Positions 33,044 through 41,225 of a stretch of 54,908 bases of DNA are shown here, one piece after another. Within the stretch, counting starts at the first letter, position 1, and the number at the start of each line of letters is the position of its first letter. Position numbers and translations under genes: made by a program. This stretch comes from Micromonospora cabrerizensis (GTDB taxonomy: Bacteria; Actinomycetota; Actinomycetes; Mycobacteriales; Micromonosporaceae), in NCBI RefSeq assembly GCF_022230955.1, contig NZ_JAKKFI010000100.1, forward strand, positions 1 to 54,908, written 5' to 3'. The notes under the pieces are model-generated. The model saw only the letters and a list, made by a program, of their open reading frames with translations, did not search any database and was not told the DNA's origin.

Positions 33044-34810
33044 ATGAACGCCTTCGACGTCGTGCTCCTCGCGGCCGTCCTCGTCCTCGCGGTGGTGGTG
33101 ATCGGGGCCGTGCTGGTGGGCATCCGGACACTGCGCCGGATGGGCGCCGCGCCGGCTCCGGAGGATCCCGCCTTCATCGCCGAGAAGGACCGCCAGGAGC
33201 AGTCTCTCGCTGCCCTGCGGACCGCCGCCGACGAGGCCAGCAGCACGATCGACGTGGCGAAGTCCGCCGCCGCGGCGGCCCGTACCGAGGCGGCGGCGGC
33301 GAAGGCCGAGGCGAAGGCAGCCCGTGCGGAGGCGCGCCGGGTTCTCGATGACGCCCGTGCCGAGGCGGACACCGTTCTGGAGCGCGCCCACAAGCAGGCC
33401 GAGGCGGACGCCGAGCAGTTGCGCACCACGGCCCGGCGCAGCGGCGAGCGGGAGGTCGCGGTGCTTGCCGCCACCACCCGGGAACAGGCCGCGGAGGTGG
33501 AACGCCGGGCAGCCCGGATGGACGAGCGGGAGCGGATGCACACCGAGGAGGTGGAGCGGTTCGCCGAGCGGGAGCGGCAGCTCACCGCGGCGAAAGCCGC
33601 CCTCGCCGCCCGGGAGTCCGCGCTCGCCCAGCGGGAGGCCGAGCTGACCGAGTCGGAGGAGCTGCGCCGCCGGGAGCTGGAACGGATCGCCGGGCTCACC
33701 GCCGACTCGGCGCGACTGGAGCTGGTCGAGGCGATCGAGACGTCTGCCAAGCGGGAGGCGGCGCTGCTCGTGCGGGACATCGAGTCCGACGCGCGCAACA
33801 CCGCCGAGCAGCGGGCCCGACACATCGTGGTGGACGCCATCCAGCGGGTCGCCAGCGAGCAGACCGCGGAGAGCGTGGTCAGCGTCCTGCACCTACCCGG
33901 TGACGAGATGAAGGGGCGGATCATCGGCCGGGAGGGGCGCAACATCCGCGCCTTCGAGTCGGTGACCGGCGTCAACCTGATCATCGACGACACCCCCGAG
34001 GCGGTGCTGCTCTCCTGCTTCGACCCGGTCCGCCGGGAGGTGGGTCGGTTGACGCTGGAGAAGCTGGTGCTGGACGGGCGGATCCACCCGCACCGGATCG
34101 AGGAGGTCTACGACCTGGCCCGGCAGGAGGTGGAGCAGCTCTGCCTCCGCGCCGCCGAGGACGCCCTGGTCGAGGTCGGCATCACCGAGATCCACCCGGA
34201 GCTGGTGACCCTGCTCGGCCGGCTGCGCTACCGCACCTCGTACGGGCAGAACGTGCTCAAGCACCTGGTCGAGACCGCGCACATCGCCGGCATCATGGCC
34301 GCCGAGCTGCGGCTGGACGTGCCCATCATCAAACGGTCGGCGTTCCTGCACGACATCGGCAAGGCGCTCACCCACGAGGTGGAGGGCAGCCACGCCATCA
34401 TCGGCGCGGACCTGGCTCGCAAGTACGGCGAGCACGAGGACGTGGTGCACGCCATCGAGGCGCACCACAACGAGGTGCCCCCGCAGACCATCGAGGCCGT
34501 CCTCACCCAGGCCTCCGACGCCTGCTCCGGCGGTCGGCCGGGCGCGCGTCGGGAGAGTCTTGAGGCGTACGTCAAGCGCCTGGAGCGGATCGAGGAGATC
34601 GCGGCGGGCAAGCTCGGCGTGGACAAGGTCTTCGCCATGCAGGCCGGCCGGGAGATCCGGGTGATGGTCAAGCCGGACGACGTGGACGACATCGGCGCGG
34701 CCGTGCTGGCCCGGGACGTGGCCAAGCAGATCGAGGAGGAGCTGACCTACCCGGGTCAGATCCGGGTCACCGTGGTCCGCGAGTCCCGGGTCACCGAGAT
34801 CGCCCGTTAG
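33044..34810 (+). CDS. rny: Ribonuclease Y
   Basis: A 588-residue endoribonuclease that starts mRNA decay. An N-terminal membrane anchor (residues 6-28, VVLLAAVLVLAVVVIGAVLVG) is followed by a long Ala/Glu/Arg coiled coil (about 45-285), a KH RNA-binding domain (GREGRNIRAFESVTG, near 295) and an HD domain with HDIGKA at 436-441. The end (GQIRVTVVRESRVTEIAR) is typical. It lies just after recX. Many actinobacteria depend on RNase E instead, so the presence of rny is worth noting. Confidence 0.95.
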   Translation: MNAFDVVLLAAVLVLAVVVIGAVLVGIRTLRRMGAAPAPEDPAFIAEKDRQEQSLAALRTAADEASSTIDVAKSAAAAARTEAAAAKAEAKAARAEARRVLDDARAEADTVLERAHKQAEADAEQLRTTARRSGEREVAVLAATTREQAAEVERRAARMDERERMHTEEVERFAERERQLTAAKAALAARESALAQREAELTESEELRRRELERIAGLTADSARLELVEAIETSAKREAALLVRDIESDARNTAEQRARHIVVDAIQRVASEQTAESVVSVLHLPGDEMKGRIIGREGRNIRAFESVTGVNLIIDDTPEAVLLSCFDPVRREVGRLTLEKLVLDGRIHPHRIEEVYDLARQEVEQLCLRAAEDALVEVGITEIHPELVTLLGRLRYRTSYGQNVLKHLVETAHIAGIMAAELRLDVPIIKRSAFLHDIGKALTHEVEGSHAIIGADLARKYGEHEDVVHAIEAHHNEVPPQTIEAVLTQASDACSGGRPGARRESLEAYVKRLERIEEIAAGKLGVDKVFAMQAGREIRVMVKPDDVDDIGAAVLARDVAKQIEEELTYPGQIRVTVVRESRVTEIAR

Positions 34811-34817
34811 TCTGTCG

Positions 34818-34838
34818 CGCCCGCCGGTCCGGCGGGCG
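34818..34838. terminator. GC-rich hairpin after rny
   Basis: cgcccgccgg-t-ccggcgggcg is a 21-bp palindrome; in practice a stem of about 7 bp with a 7-nt loop. It lies between the convergent rny and the small membrane gene. No T-tract. Confidence 0.6.
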
Positions 34839-34849
34839 GCCCGGCCCTC

Positions 34850-35179
34850 TCACCGGGTCGGGCTGGGCCTGGCCGTCCGGCGGGCGGATCGCACGGCCAG
34901 TGCCGTGCACGCCACCCCGACGGCGAGACAGAGGAACAGGATCGGGTTGACGTACGCGGGCACCAGCTCGCCGGTGGTGCCGTCGGCGTAGTGGCAGGTG
35001 TGCCGCAGCGGCAGCAGGTGGGCGCTGGTCGACGTCGACGCCAACGGCTTCGCGGGACAGTATCCGGTGGTGGCCCTCAGATCGAGGAAGTGGCCCACCC
35101 ACACCCCGTGCGCGTAGACGACGGTGGCGGCGGCCAGCGCCAGCACCGCGCCGAGGACGGACCGGGCAACGGTGTTCAT
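34850..35179 (-). CDS. Small two-helix membrane protein
   Basis: A 109-residue protein with helices at about 7-24 (VLGAVLALAAATVVYAHG) and 77-95 (PILFLCLAVGVACTALAV). The loop between them is outside if the usual positive-inside rule holds, and carries two cysteines (GYCPAK, HTCHYADG) that could pair. No family recognised. The ATG at 35179 lacks a strong ribosome site. The tail is Arg-rich. Confidence 0.55.
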   Translation of the reverse strand: MNTVARSVLGAVLALAAATVVYAHGVWVGHFLDLRATTGYCPAKPLASTSTSAHLLPLRHTCHYADGTTGELVPAYVNPILFLCLAVGVACTALAVRSARRTARPSPTR

Positions 35180-35258
35180 CGGTGGGAGTATGCCCCGTGT
35201 GGGAGCAGAACGGGGGCCAGCCCGGACACCGGACTGGCCCCCTACTGCGAGCTGCGCG

Positions 35259-36227
35259 TCAGCTGCCGGCGCCGCCCTCGGCCTGGGACATCAGTGCCGC
35301 CGGCGGCGGGTTCTGCGCCGGGGTGGCCGCGGTCTTGCGGCCCCGGGCGAGCCGTCGCTGGACGTACTGGGCGAGCTTCGACAGCGAGTAGTTCACCACG
35401 ATGAAGAGCACGGCGATCACGACGTAGACCTGGATGGGGTTGCCCAGCACGCCGATGATCTGCTTGCCGATGTTCAGGGTCTCCTCGTAGCTGATGATGA
35501 ACCCCAGCGAGGTGTCCTTGAGCACCACGACCAGCTGGCTGATCAGGGCCGGCAGCATGATCCGGAAGGCCTGTGGCAGCAGGATCATCCGGGTGGTCTG
35601 TGTCGGGGAGAGCCCGATTGCGGCCGCGGCCTCCGCCTGACCGCCCGGCAGCCCCTCCATGCCGGAGCGGAGGATCTCGCCGATCACCACCGAGTTGTAG
35701 ATGGTGAGGCCGATGACCAGGTACCAGAGGTTGTCGAAGTAGAGGCCGAACTCGGGGAAGCCGCGGGCCACGAAGAAGATGGTGATCACAACGGGCAGGC
35801 CGCGGAACACCTCGACGCAGACGCGGGTGATCGCCGACAGCAGCGCGCTCAGCCCGCGCAGCAGGTACGCCAGCGGCGTCGCCATGCCGACGAACCGCCG
35901 TCTGGTCAGGCTCTTGAGCTGGATCCGCAGCAGGGCGAGCAGCGTGCCGATCACCAGTGAGGAGACGATGGCCAGGGCCGCCGCGATCAGGGTGTTCTTG
36001 AAGCCGAGGCCGATCCGGTCCCACACCTGGGAGAAGTTCTCGTTGGAGGGGTCGACCAGCGGGCCCCACAGCTCCATCGAGAGCTGACCGTTCCTGTCCA
36101 GGGGCCGGTAGATCAGGAAGTACGCCCCGACGAGCAGGACCACGCCGGCGACGATGCTGCTGATCAGGGTGATCCGCCGCTGCCGGGGGCCGGGGACGTC
36201 GTAGAGGACGCTGGTCTGCTGACTCAT
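35259..36227 (-). CDS. gluD: Glutamate/polar amino-acid ABC transporter permease GluD
   Basis: A 322-residue inner-membrane permease. VFRGLPVVITIFFV and the EAA loop segment EAAAAIGLSPTQTTRMILLPQAFRIMLPALISQ contact the ATPase. FKNTLIAAALAIVSSLVIGTLLA begins the conserved permease core. The N-terminus includes an extra helix (about 23-42) and a periplasmic segment. ATG 36227 overlaps the gluC stop by 4 nt. It is the last gene of the gluABCD operon. Confidence 0.92.
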   Translation of the reverse strand: MSQQTSVLYDVPGPRQRRITLISSIVAGVVLLVGAYFLIYRPLDRNGQLSMELWGPLVDPSNENFSQVWDRIGLGFKNTLIAAALAIVSSLVIGTLLALLRIQLKSLTRRRFVGMATPLAYLLRGLSALLSAITRVCVEVFRGLPVVITIFFVARGFPEFGLYFDNLWYLVIGLTIYNSVVIGEILRSGMEGLPGGQAEAAAAIGLSPTQTTRMILLPQAFRIMLPALISQLVVVLKDTSLGFIISYEETLNIGKQIIGVLGNPIQVYVVIAVLFIVVNYSLSKLAQYVQRRLARGRKTAATPAQNPPPAALMSQAEGGAGS

Positions 36228-36931
36228 CGGGCCACCGCCTGTCGCTTCTCGATCCGGTCCAGCAGGGCGCCGAGCGGCACCGTCATGATCAGGTAGCCGA
36301 TCGAGATGCCGATGGCGACCGGGACGAAGGCGTACCCCTCGGCTCCGGTGAGCTGATCGGCGGTGGCCGAGAGGTCACCGACCACCCCGAAGAAGCCGGC
36401 CAGCGCCGAATTCTTGATCATCGCGATGATCACCGATCCGAGCGGCACCACCGAGGCCTGCCAGGACTGCGGCAGCACGACGTGGCGCAGGTTCTGCCCG
36501 AAGGTAAGGCCCAGTGACCGCGCCGCCTCCGCCTGGCCGGCGGGCACCGCGTTCACCCCGGACCGCAGCGCCTCGCAGACGAACGCCGCGGTGTAGAGCA
36601 CCAGGGCGATCAGCGCGAACCGGAAGTACGGGAGGTCGGTGCCGAGTCGGGTGAACAACGAGTCGATCACCGGGATGCGGAGGAAGTCCGCGTTGGAGCC
36701 GAGTGCCGGCAGGCCGAACGCGGCGAAGAACATCACCACGGTCAGCGGCATGTTGCGGAAGACGTTCACGTAACTGGTGCCGACCGCCCGCAGGGGCGGC
36801 ACCGGCGAGATGCGGAGCACCGCCACGATGGCGCCCAGGATGAGGGCGCCGATCGCGGCGAGGATGCAGATCTGGAGGGTGAGCCAGAAACCACCCGCAA
36901 AGACGTCGAACTTGTCGATGAGCACGTTCAC
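36224..36931 (-). CDS. gluC: Glutamate/polar amino-acid ABC transporter permease GluC
   Basis: A 235-residue permease with five or so helices. VFRNMPLTVVMFFAAFGLP is the core segment and AEAARSLGLTFGQNLRHVVLPQSW is the EAA loop. It pairs with GluD to form the membrane channel. It overlaps gluD by 4 nt and follows gluB after 41 nt. Confidence 0.92.
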   Translation of the reverse strand: MNVLIDKFDVFAGGFWLTLQICILAAIGALILGAIVAVLRISPVPPLRAVGTSYVNVFRNMPLTVVMFFAAFGLPALGSNADFLRIPVIDSLFTRLGTDLPYFRFALIALVLYTAAFVCEALRSGVNAVPAGQAEAARSLGLTFGQNLRHVVLPQSWQASVVPLGSVIIAMIKNSALAGFFGVVGDLSATADQLTGAEGYAFVPVAIGISIGYLIMTVPLGALLDRIEKRQAVAR

Positions 36932-36972
36932 GGCTCGGTGTTCCTCCCCACCCTCCAGATCGAAGGATCAGA

Positions 36973-37848
36973 TCAGTAGCGGTTGATGGTGGGCGCCGAG
37001 CCCAGTTCCGCGCCGAACTTGCCGGCGGTGTTGTCCCAGGCCTTCTTCCAGCTGCCGTCGGAGACCGCCTTGTCCAGCGTGTCGTTGATGAAGCTGCGGA
37101 AGTCCGCGTCCTCCTTCTTCACCCCGATGCCGTACGGCTCCTTGGTGAAGTTGCTGCCGGCCAGCTTGAAGGAGGCCTCGTCCTTGGCGATGTAGCCGAG
37201 CAGGATCACGTTGTCCGTGGTCACGGCGTTGACCTGGCCGCCCTTGAGGGCGTCCCGGCACTTGTCGTAGGTGTCGAAGAGCACCAGCTGGGTGCCGACG
37301 TCCTTGACGTACTGCTTGATCGTCTCGGCCGGGGTGGAACCGGTGACCGAGCAGACCTTCTTGGTGCCGTCCTTGAACGAGTCCGGACCGGTGATGGTGG
37401 TGTCGTCCTTCTTGACCAGGATGTTCTGGCCGGCCTCGTAGTACGGGCCTGCGAAGGCGATCCGCTCCTTGCGCTTGTCGTTGATCGTGTAGGTCGCGGC
37501 GACCAGGTCGACGGTGCCGTTGACGATCACGTCCTCGCGGACCTTCGAGGGGGCCTCGACCCACTCGATCTTGTCCTCGGGGATGCCGAGCTCCTTGACA
37601 ATGATCTTGGCGACCTCGACGTCGAAGCCCTCCGGCTTGCCGGACAGGCCCTTCAGCCCGAAGCCGGGCTGGTCGAACTTCGTGCCGACCTTGATCTTCT
37701 GGGCCTTGTTCAGCTTCTCCATGGTGCTGCCGGCGGCGAAGGACTTGCTGCCCGCACCGGTGTCCCCGCCGTCGTCGCCACCACAGGCGGTGAGGCCGAG
37801 CGCCAGAGCGGCGACCGCGGCGACTGCCGCAACGCGCTTGATACGCAT
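36973..37848 (-). CDS. gluB: Glutamate-binding lipoprotein GluB
   Basis: A 291-residue extracytoplasmic solute-binding lipoprotein (family 3). The signal MRIKRVAAVAAVAALALGLTAC ends in lipobox LTAC with Cys22. The binding domain shows GTKFDQPGFGLKG, PEGFDVEVAKIIVKELGI, VDLVAATYTINDKRKERIAFAGPYY and TTDNVILLGYIA, all typical of glutamate/glutamine-type binding proteins. ATG 37848 follows AAGGAGA. It delivers substrate to GluCD. Specificity for glutamate is from family resemblance and gene order. Confidence 0.93.
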   Translation of the reverse strand: MRIKRVAAVAAVAALALGLTACGGDDGGDTGAGSKSFAAGSTMEKLNKAQKIKVGTKFDQPGFGLKGLSGKPEGFDVEVAKIIVKELGIPEDKIEWVEAPSKVREDVIVNGTVDLVAATYTINDKRKERIAFAGPYYEAGQNILVKKDDTTITGPDSFKDGTKKVCSVTGSTPAETIKQYVKDVGTQLVLFDTYDKCRDALKGGQVNAVTTDNVILLGYIAKDEASFKLAGSNFTKEPYGIGVKKEDADFRSFINDTLDKAVSDGSWKKAWDNTAGKFGAELGSAPTINRY

Positions 37849-37904
37849 ACTCTTCTCCTTCTTCAACGGAGCCCACCGAGTACGGCGCGCTCCACTACGG
37901 ACGC

Positions 37905-38660
37905 CTAGTGCGTGAGGATCTTGGAGAGGAAGTCTCGGGCCCGCTCGCTGCGCGGGTTCGCGAAGAACTCCGCTGGCGGGGCGTCCTCGACCAGTTGCCC
38001 GTCGGCCATGAAGATGACCCGGTTCGCCGCGTGCCGGGCGAAGCCCATCTCGTGCGTGACCACGACCATCGTCATACCGTCGCTGGCCAGTGAGGTCATC
38101 ACCTCGAGCACCTCGCCGACCATCTCCGGGTCCAGCGCGCTGGTCGGCTCGTCGAAGAGCATCGCCTTGGGCTGCATGGCCAGCGCCCGGGCGATGGCCG
38201 CCCGCTGCTGCTGCCCGCCGGAGAGCTGGGCGGGGAACTTGTCCGCCTGGTTGGCGATGCCGACCCGGTCGAGCAGGGCCAGGCCGCGCTCGCGGGCGGC
38301 GGCCGGCTTCTCCTTGCGGACCTTGATCGGGCCGAGGGTGACGTTCTCCAGGATGGTCTTGTGCGCGAAGAGGTTGAAGGACTGGAAGACCATCCCCACC
38401 TCGCTGCGCAGCTGTGCGAGGGGCTTGCCCTCGGCCGGCAGCGGCTGGCCGTCGAAGGTGATGGTGCCGGAATTGATCGGCTCCAGTCGGTTGATGGTGC
38501 GGCACAGCGTCGACTTGCCGGAGCCGGACGGGCCGATCACCACGACCACCTCGCCCCGACCCACCGACAGCGAGACGTCGTCCAGCACGTGCAGCGGCCC
38601 GAACCACTTGTTGACCGCGTCCAGCACGATGAGCGGTTCGCCCGTCGTCACGTCGTCCAC
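37905..38660 (-). CDS. gluA: Amino-acid ABC transporter ATPase GluA
   Basis: A 251-residue ATP-binding subunit. Walker A is GPSGSGKST, the Q-loop is FQSFNLFAHKT, the signature is LSGGQQQR, and Walker B is AMLFDEPTSALDPEM, followed by the H-loop VVTHEMGFA. This is the polar amino-acid transporter type. It is first in the operon gluA-B-C-D, with gluB 56 nt downstream. GTG 38660 follows AGGGGAC. Confidence 0.94.
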   Translation of the reverse strand: MDDVTTGEPLIVLDAVNKWFGPLHVLDDVSLSVGRGEVVVVIGPSGSGKSTLCRTINRLEPINSGTITFDGQPLPAEGKPLAQLRSEVGMVFQSFNLFAHKTILENVTLGPIKVRKEKPAAARERGLALLDRVGIANQADKFPAQLSGGQQQRAAIARALAMQPKAMLFDEPTSALDPEMVGEVLEVMTSLASDGMTMVVVTHEMGFARHAANRVIFMADGQLVEDAPPAEFFANPRSERARDFLSKILTH

Positions 38661-38855
38661 CGTCCCCTGTCATCTCCCGGATCGGGGTCGGTTGACCCCC
38701 GGTGCGGCCACTGTAGGCGGCCCGAAGTGGCGGAATGCAACTCAGCGGGTCACGGAGCGGTAACACCGGTCACGATCGGCGTCGGCCGTCCGATTCCGGT
38801 CACGGTAAGGGCCACAACGGTGGCGATCGTGGCGCGTTGTCGCGATCATGGGTGG

Positions 38856-39845
38856 ATGACCGAACCGGTACGGCTGACCCGTTACGCCCGCGGCGGTGGC
38901 TGCGCCTGCAAGATCCCGCCGGGCGAGCTGGAGATCATGGTGGCCGGTCTCGGCCCGGCGACCGGCACCGCCGAGCTGCTGGTCGGCCTGGATCACGGCG
39001 ACGACGCTGCCGTGGTGCGCCTGGACGAGCGGACCGGCCTGGTCAGCACCGCCGACTTCTTCACCCCGGTGGTCGACGACGCGTACGACTGGGGTCGGAT
39101 CGCCGCGGCCAACGCGCTCTCCGACGTGTACGCGATGGGCGGCACCCCGTTGATCGCGCTCAACCTGCTCTGCTGGCCGCGCGACGTGCTGCCGATGGAG
39201 TTGGCCGGCGAGGTCCTGCGCGGGGGGCAGGACGTGGCGCGGGAGGCCGGCTGCCACCTGGCGGGTGGGCACAGCGTGGACGACGACGGCCCGAAGTACG
39301 GCCTCGCGGTCACCGGCACGGTCCGGCCGGAGGAGCTCATCACCCTCGACGCCGGGCGGGCCGGTGTGCCGTTGTCCCTGACGAAGCCCCTCGGGGTCGG
39401 TGTGCTGAACACCCGGCACAAGACCACCGGTGAGAGCTTCCCGGAGGCGGTGGCCTCGATGAGCGCGCTCAACCGGGACGCGGCCCGTGCGGCGGTCGCC
39501 GCCGGCATCCGCTGTGGCACCGACGTGACCGGGTTCGGGTTGCTCGGGCACGCCTCGAAACTGGCCCGGGCCAGCCAGCTCACCGTGGCCATCGACACGG
39601 CCCGGGTGCCCTATCTGGCGGGCGCGCGGGAGGCGCTGCGCGACGGCTACGTCAGTGGCGGCAGCCGGCGCAACCTGGAGTGGGTGACCCCGTGGACCGA
39701 CTTCGGGGCGGCGGGCGAGGACGAACGGCTGCTGCTGGCCGACGCGCAGACCTCCGGCGGTCTGCTGGTGGCCGGAGAGGTGCCCGGCGCGCCCGTGGTG
39801 GGCGAGCTGCTGCCCCGAAGTGAGCACCTCGTCGTCCTGCGCTGA
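38856..39845 (+). CDS. selD: Selenide, water dikinase
   Basis: A 329-residue enzyme that makes selenophosphate from selenide and ATP. LTRYARGGGCACKIPP places the catalytic Cys16 and Lys19 (Cys17 and Lys20 in E. coli). HGDDAAVVRLD, TADFFTPVVDDAYDWGRIAAANALSDVYAMGG and CGTDVTGFGLLGH are conserved ATP/metal-binding stretches. The Cys form means it does not itself need selenocysteine. ATG 38856 is used; the frame upstream is noncoding. selA, selB and tRNA-Sec are not in this window. Confidence 0.95.
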   Translation: MTEPVRLTRYARGGGCACKIPPGELEIMVAGLGPATGTAELLVGLDHGDDAAVVRLDERTGLVSTADFFTPVVDDAYDWGRIAAANALSDVYAMGGTPLIALNLLCWPRDVLPMELAGEVLRGGQDVAREAGCHLAGGHSVDDDGPKYGLAVTGTVRPEELITLDAGRAGVPLSLTKPLGVGVLNTRHKTTGESFPEAVASMSALNRDAARAAVAAGIRCGTDVTGFGLLGHASKLARASQLTVAIDTARVPYLAGAREALRDGYVSGGSRRNLEWVTPWTDFGAAGEDERLLLADAQTSGGLLVAGEVPGAPVVGELLPRSEHLVVLR

Positions 39846-40095
39846 GGGCCCCGGCCGACGCGCCGTGCGACCTGCGGGGATGGTCGACGGACACGCGGCC
39901 GTGGTGGTGCGGACGGGGCACCATACCCGATAAACTGTCACCTTCCCGCTACTCCGAGCAATGGTGCTCAGGGAAATTTTGCCCGGAATGGTCACAGACC
40001 GGTAACTTGCGCCCGGCTGGGGTCAAATGCCCCCCACCATCGTGTGTAAGGCCCGATCCGGAGGCCGGTGGGGACGAACGCAGCGAGGAGGCGGA

Positions 40096-40575
40096 ATGAC
40101 CGAGCTGTGGAACTGGAGAATCGACGGGGCTCAACCCGTGGAGGTCTACCCGGCGCTGGCCGAGGCGCTTGGCCGGGTGGTGATGCCGCTGGCGGTGGCC
40201 GATCCGGCGCGGTTGCCGGCGTACGCGGTGGTGTGTGACGTCTGGCAGGCGCCGGGCGAGTTCGCGACGGTGGTGGACTGCTACGGGGTGCCCGAGCGGC
40301 TCCCCGAGCACGCCAGCATCGCCGCGCTCGCGCGACTGCTGGGCCGCAACTGCCTGTTGCGCGACGACACGCTCGACGCGGGCCGGCACCTGCTCGTGGC
40401 CCCGGACGGGACGGTCCGCCCGGTGCACTTCGACGTGCGGGACACCGACGACGGTGAGGTGCTCAGCAGGCGGCGGCTCTGCACGCTGGGCGACCCGGGC
40501 TGCCGGGGCTGGTCGCAGTGTCACCGCTCGCGTTGGGCGCCCGACACGGTCGCCCCGGCGCTCGCCGCGGCCTGA
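40096..40575 (+). CDS. Hypothetical protein, 159 aa
   Basis: No family recognised. It starts TELWNWRIDGAQPVEVYPALAEALGR, has a middle portion with VDCYGVPERLPEHASIAALARLLG, and ends with a Cys/His-rich segment (RRLCTLGDPGCRGWSQCHRSRW) that could bind metal. It has no signal peptide or membrane helix. ATG 40096 is preceded by GAGGAGGCGGA. The 250-bp gap after selD contains only a short stem (gagca-atgg-tgctc at 39956) and no obvious promoter. It is convergent with the DUF2277 gene. Confidence 0.65.
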   Translation: MTELWNWRIDGAQPVEVYPALAEALGRVVMPLAVADPARLPAYAVVCDVWQAPGEFATVVDCYGVPERLPEHASIAALARLLGRNCLLRDDTLDAGRHLLVAPDGTVRPVHFDVRDTDDGEVLSRRRLCTLGDPGCRGWSQCHRSRWAPDTVAPALAAA

Positions 40576-40592
40576 CCTCTCGCAGGTCAGGC
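40570..40592. terminator. Hairpin at the end of the 40096 gene
   Basis: gcctgacct-ctcgc-aggtcaggc: perfect 9-bp arms whose left arm includes the stop codon. It lies between convergent genes and can serve both. Confidence 0.6.
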
Positions 40593-40635
40593 CCCGGCCG
40601 GGTGCTCGGGCTGGTGAGTCGGTCCGCGCTGGTCG

Positions 40636-40890
40636 TCAGTGGGAGTGGGAGGCGGTGGCCTGCCGGTCCGGGGTGCCCGAGCCGGCACCCCGCACCACCA
40701 GTTGGTCGAGCAGGGTGCGCGTCGCCTCGGCCACGGAGGCCACCGCGGCGTCGAACGCGGCGGCGTTGTGCGAGGCGGGCGCCCGGAAGCCAGAGATCTT
40801 CCGGACGTACTGCAACGCCGCCGCCTCGACGTCCGCGTCGGTCACCTGCGGGGTGAACGGCTCACGCAACGTCTTGATGCTCCGACACAT
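40636..40890 (-). CDS. DUF2277 family protein
   Basis: An 84-residue protein starting MCRSIKTLREPFTP, followed by DADVEAAALQYVRKISGFRAPASHNAAAFD and a helix ending LLDQLVVRG. This matches DUF2277 as I remember it. The function is unknown. ATG 40890 follows GAGAGGAG. It diverges from the fxs operon across a 152-bp region, so it may share control with it, or simply be a neighbour. Confidence 0.85.
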   Translation of the reverse strand: MCRSIKTLREPFTPQVTDADVEAAALQYVRKISGFRAPASHNAAAFDAAVASVAEATRTLLDQLVVRGAGSGTPDRQATASHSH

Positions 40891-40940
40891 GTGCGCTCCT
40901 CTCGGGTTACCACTCGTGGTGCCGACGGCTGTACCGACGG

Positions 40941-40968
40941 TGACACTGGGTCGATATTTGTCTATCCT
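40941..40968 (+). promoter_or_regulatory. Candidate promoter of the fxs operon
   Basis: TGACAC (40941-40946) and TATCCT (40963-40968) are 16 nt apart in a locally AT-rich patch, about 75 nt before the fxsA start. Pattern match only. Confidence 0.4.
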
Positions 40969-41042
40969 GGTCACGGACCAGAGCCTTTCGAGCCATTCTC
41001 GCCGCTCGCGCCCCCAGCGCCCCGGGCCCCCGGAGACTCATT

Positions 41043-41222
41043 GTGGACCATGCCCCCACCCGCTCACCCCGTCCCGACCCAGATGACCTCGCACGCAGCC
41101 TGCACACCCCGCTGGATCAGATCACCGTCGAGCACGCCGATCTGATCGAGGCGGTCCGCCGGCGCGTCGTCGTGGGCCAGTCGGTGCCCGTGCCGGTCGC
41201 CGCCTTCAACTCGTCCATCTGA
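41043..41222 (+). CDS. fxsA: FxSxx-COOH peptide precursor FxsA
   Basis: A 59-residue precursor with the defining C-terminus Phe55-Asn-Ser57-Ser-Ile59-COOH. The body (DLARSLHTPLDQIT, VEHADLIEAVRRRV, VVGQSVPVPVAA) resembles other FxsA leaders and ends in Pro/Val/Ala residues before the core. FxsB-type enzymes install a cyclophane crosslink on the Phe of such motifs. There is no Lys and no Cys in the peptide. GTG 41043 follows CGGAGA at about 7 nt. fxsB starts 3 nt after its stop. Confidence 0.88.
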   Translation: MDHAPTRSPRPDPDDLARSLHTPLDQITVEHADLIEAVRRRVVVGQSVPVPVAAFNSSI

Positions 41223-41225
41223 GCG

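Noticed and set aside
32790..33047. 85-codon frame with a stop overlapping the rny start
   Set aside because: TTG start without a ribosome site, a TTA codon and unconvincing third-position GC; kept only as part of the leader description.
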